From NCBI RefSeq assembly GCF_002742645.2, contig NZ_CP033875.1, positions 2,210,001-2,274,000 of the forward strand: a stretch of 64,000 nt of DNA, given 5' to 3'. Numbering within the stretch: position 1 is the stretch's first letter; every line of letters starts with the position of its first letter. The notes beneath the pieces were generated by a model. The model was not told the origin of the DNA and ran no database searches. It worked only from the letters and a program-made list of their open reading frames with translations. The DNA comes from Caulobacter sp. FWC26 (lineage in GTDB: Bacteria > Pseudomonadota > Alphaproteobacteria > Caulobacterales > Caulobacteraceae). Shown piece after piece: positions 63,028-64,000 of the stretch. A program made the translations under genes and the position numbers.

Positions 63028-64000
63028 CAGGCGTCGCTCCCCAGCTTGCGCGCAACCCAGGCGGCGGCGACTTCCCGCGCGCCGTCGTGCTGAATCCGCT
63101 CGACCACTTCGCCCACGAAGGCTTGGGTCAGCATGGCCTTGGCGTCGGCCTCGGGGATGCCGCGCTGCTTGGCGTAGAACAGCACCTCGTCGTCCAGCGC
63201 GCCGATCGTGTTGCCGTGGGCGCAGGAGACGTCGTCGGCGAAGATCAGGAGCTCGGGCTTGGCGTCTATCTCGGCCTTGTCCGACAGGATCAGGGCGTGG
63301 TGGCCCATCCGCGCGTCGGTCTGGTCGGCGCCCTTCTCGACGACGATCCGCCCCTGGAAGACGCCGCGCGCCTGGTCGGTCACCATGCCCTTGGTCAGCT
63401 GGCTGGTGACGCCGTCGAGACCGCCATGCGTGACGACACTGGTCAGGTCGGCGTGGCGCTGGCCGTCGAGCAGATAGGCGCCGTCGAGGCGGACCTCGGC
63501 GTGGGCGCCGGGATGGCGGACGCGGGTCTCGATCCGCTGGCGGCGCGCGCCAGACGTCAGGACGGTCTGGGCGAACTTAGAGCCGGGGGCCAAGGCGACC
63601 TCGGCCGTTACGACCGAAATGGCGTCCGCATCGTCGTCGGCGAAAATAACGCGTTCGACGATCGCGTCGTTGCCCAGACGGATATTCACAGCCACGTCCG
63701 AAACGTAGCCCTTGCCACGGCCTTCGTAGCTTTCGATCAAGGTCAACTTAGCGCCTTCGCCGACGTCGACCCAAAGCTCAGCGCCATGCGAGGTCGCATC
63801 GGTGGCGGACATGAAGCGCCAGCCAACGAGGCGCTCTTCGCCTGCGTCAACAACGAGATCCGTAGGCCCGCGCCCGTTGACGACGCCCCCTGTCATGTCG
63901 AGCGTGCCGGAAAGCGGGTTCTCCCAGAACCAAGCTCGGCCTTGGGGTGAAGCCGCCGGCAGGACCTTCAGCAGGCCCCGCAGATCGGTCCAGCGCCAGT
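63027..64000 (-). CDS. sufD: Fe-S cluster assembly protein SufD (N-terminus beyond window)
   Basis: At least 324 codons; the 5' end lies beyond the right edge. The extension 63897-64000 reads in frame as WRWTDLRGLLKVLPAA, the SufD N-terminal segment, so the gene does not start at 63896. LIESYEGRGKGYVSDVAVNI, the beta-helix repeat block and HGNTIGALDDEVLFYAKQRGI near the end match SufB/SufD. DDVSCAHGNTIGALDDE is the interface with SufC/SufB. Part of the Suf scaffold complex in the cytoplasm. Overlaps sufS by one base at the 3' end. Confidence 0.93.
   Translation of the reverse strand, partial: WRWTDLRGLLKVLPAASPQGRAWFWENPLSGTLDMTGGVVNGRGPTDLVVDAGEERLVGWRFMSATDATSHGAELWVDVGEGAKLTLIESYEGRGKGYVSDVAVNIRLGNDAIVERVIFADDDADAISVVTAEVALAPGSKFAQTVLTSGARRQRIETRVRHPGAHAEVRLDGAYLLDGQRHADLTSVVTHGGLDGVTSQLTKGMVTDQARGVFQGRIVVEKGADQTDARMGHHALILSDKAEIDAKPELLIFADDVSCAHGNTIGALDDEVLFYAKQRGIPEADAKAMLTQAFVGEVVERIQHDGAREVAAAWVARKLGSDA

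Overview
The window reads as a high-GC alphaproteobacterial chromosome from Caulobacter or a very close relative. The strongest evidence is a protein whose residue positions match PopA (phosphoacceptor D55, c-di-GMP I-site R357, GGDEF degenerated to ATEVF), with a DgcB-type diguanylate cyclase about 10 kb downstream. An ispD-dusB-ntrBCYX-aminotransferase-hfq-hflX block, several large TonB-dependent receptors and a CarD/Mfd/SdhE neighbourhood fit the same group. All names are inferred by reading translated motifs; no database search was run.

Region by region. (1) 1-11.6 kb, core: partial ispD, then dusB-ntrB-ntrC and ntrY-ntrX (nitrogen two-component systems) with stop/start overlaps, a class IV aminotransferase, hfq, hflX, and oppositely oriented mazG-rpiB. 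(2) 11.5-30.8 kb, accessory nutrient-uptake island: a GPH-type sugar permease, a palindrome-rich non-coding stretch, a cobalamin riboswitch driving a BtuB-like receptor and cobyric acid synthase, a DUF2939 protein, an alginate-lyase-fold protein divergent from a LacI-type regulator, and a run of TonB receptor, flavin-dependent (tryptophan-type) halogenase, GH3 and GH30. A secreted esterase and a GH43 enzyme follow. (3) 30.8-43.8 kb, core: an FtsX-type ABC exporter with its ATPase, divergent TesA-like esterase, the overlapping set tmk-holB-tatD-MBL hydrolase, rlpA, tRNA-Ser(UGA), RNA modification enzymes, TusA-like protein, YihY and a CoA transferase. (4) 44-64 kb, core: popA, a DsbA/FrnE-like protein, mfd-sdhE, a DEAD-box helicase, two glycosyltransferases, coniferyl-aldehyde-type dehydrogenase, dgcB, fatty acid/lipid genes with a TetR regulator, and the distal part of a suf iron-sulfur operon (sufD-sufS-sufT-sufA) running off the right edge.

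The most interesting system is the glycan island. Its TonB receptor promoter carries two different perfect palindromes, one over the -35 and one next to the -10. A strong hairpin separates the receptor from the downstream genes, a halogenase-family flavoenzyme sits among glycosidases, and the distant GPH permease has a related palindrome in its upstream region. GH30 sequence features point to a beta-1,6-glucan-type substrate, which is an inference. Also notable: NtrC and NtrX both lack the GAFTGA loop needed for sigma-54 contact, PopA keeps its I-site but not its catalytic motif, and DgcB shows the reverse.
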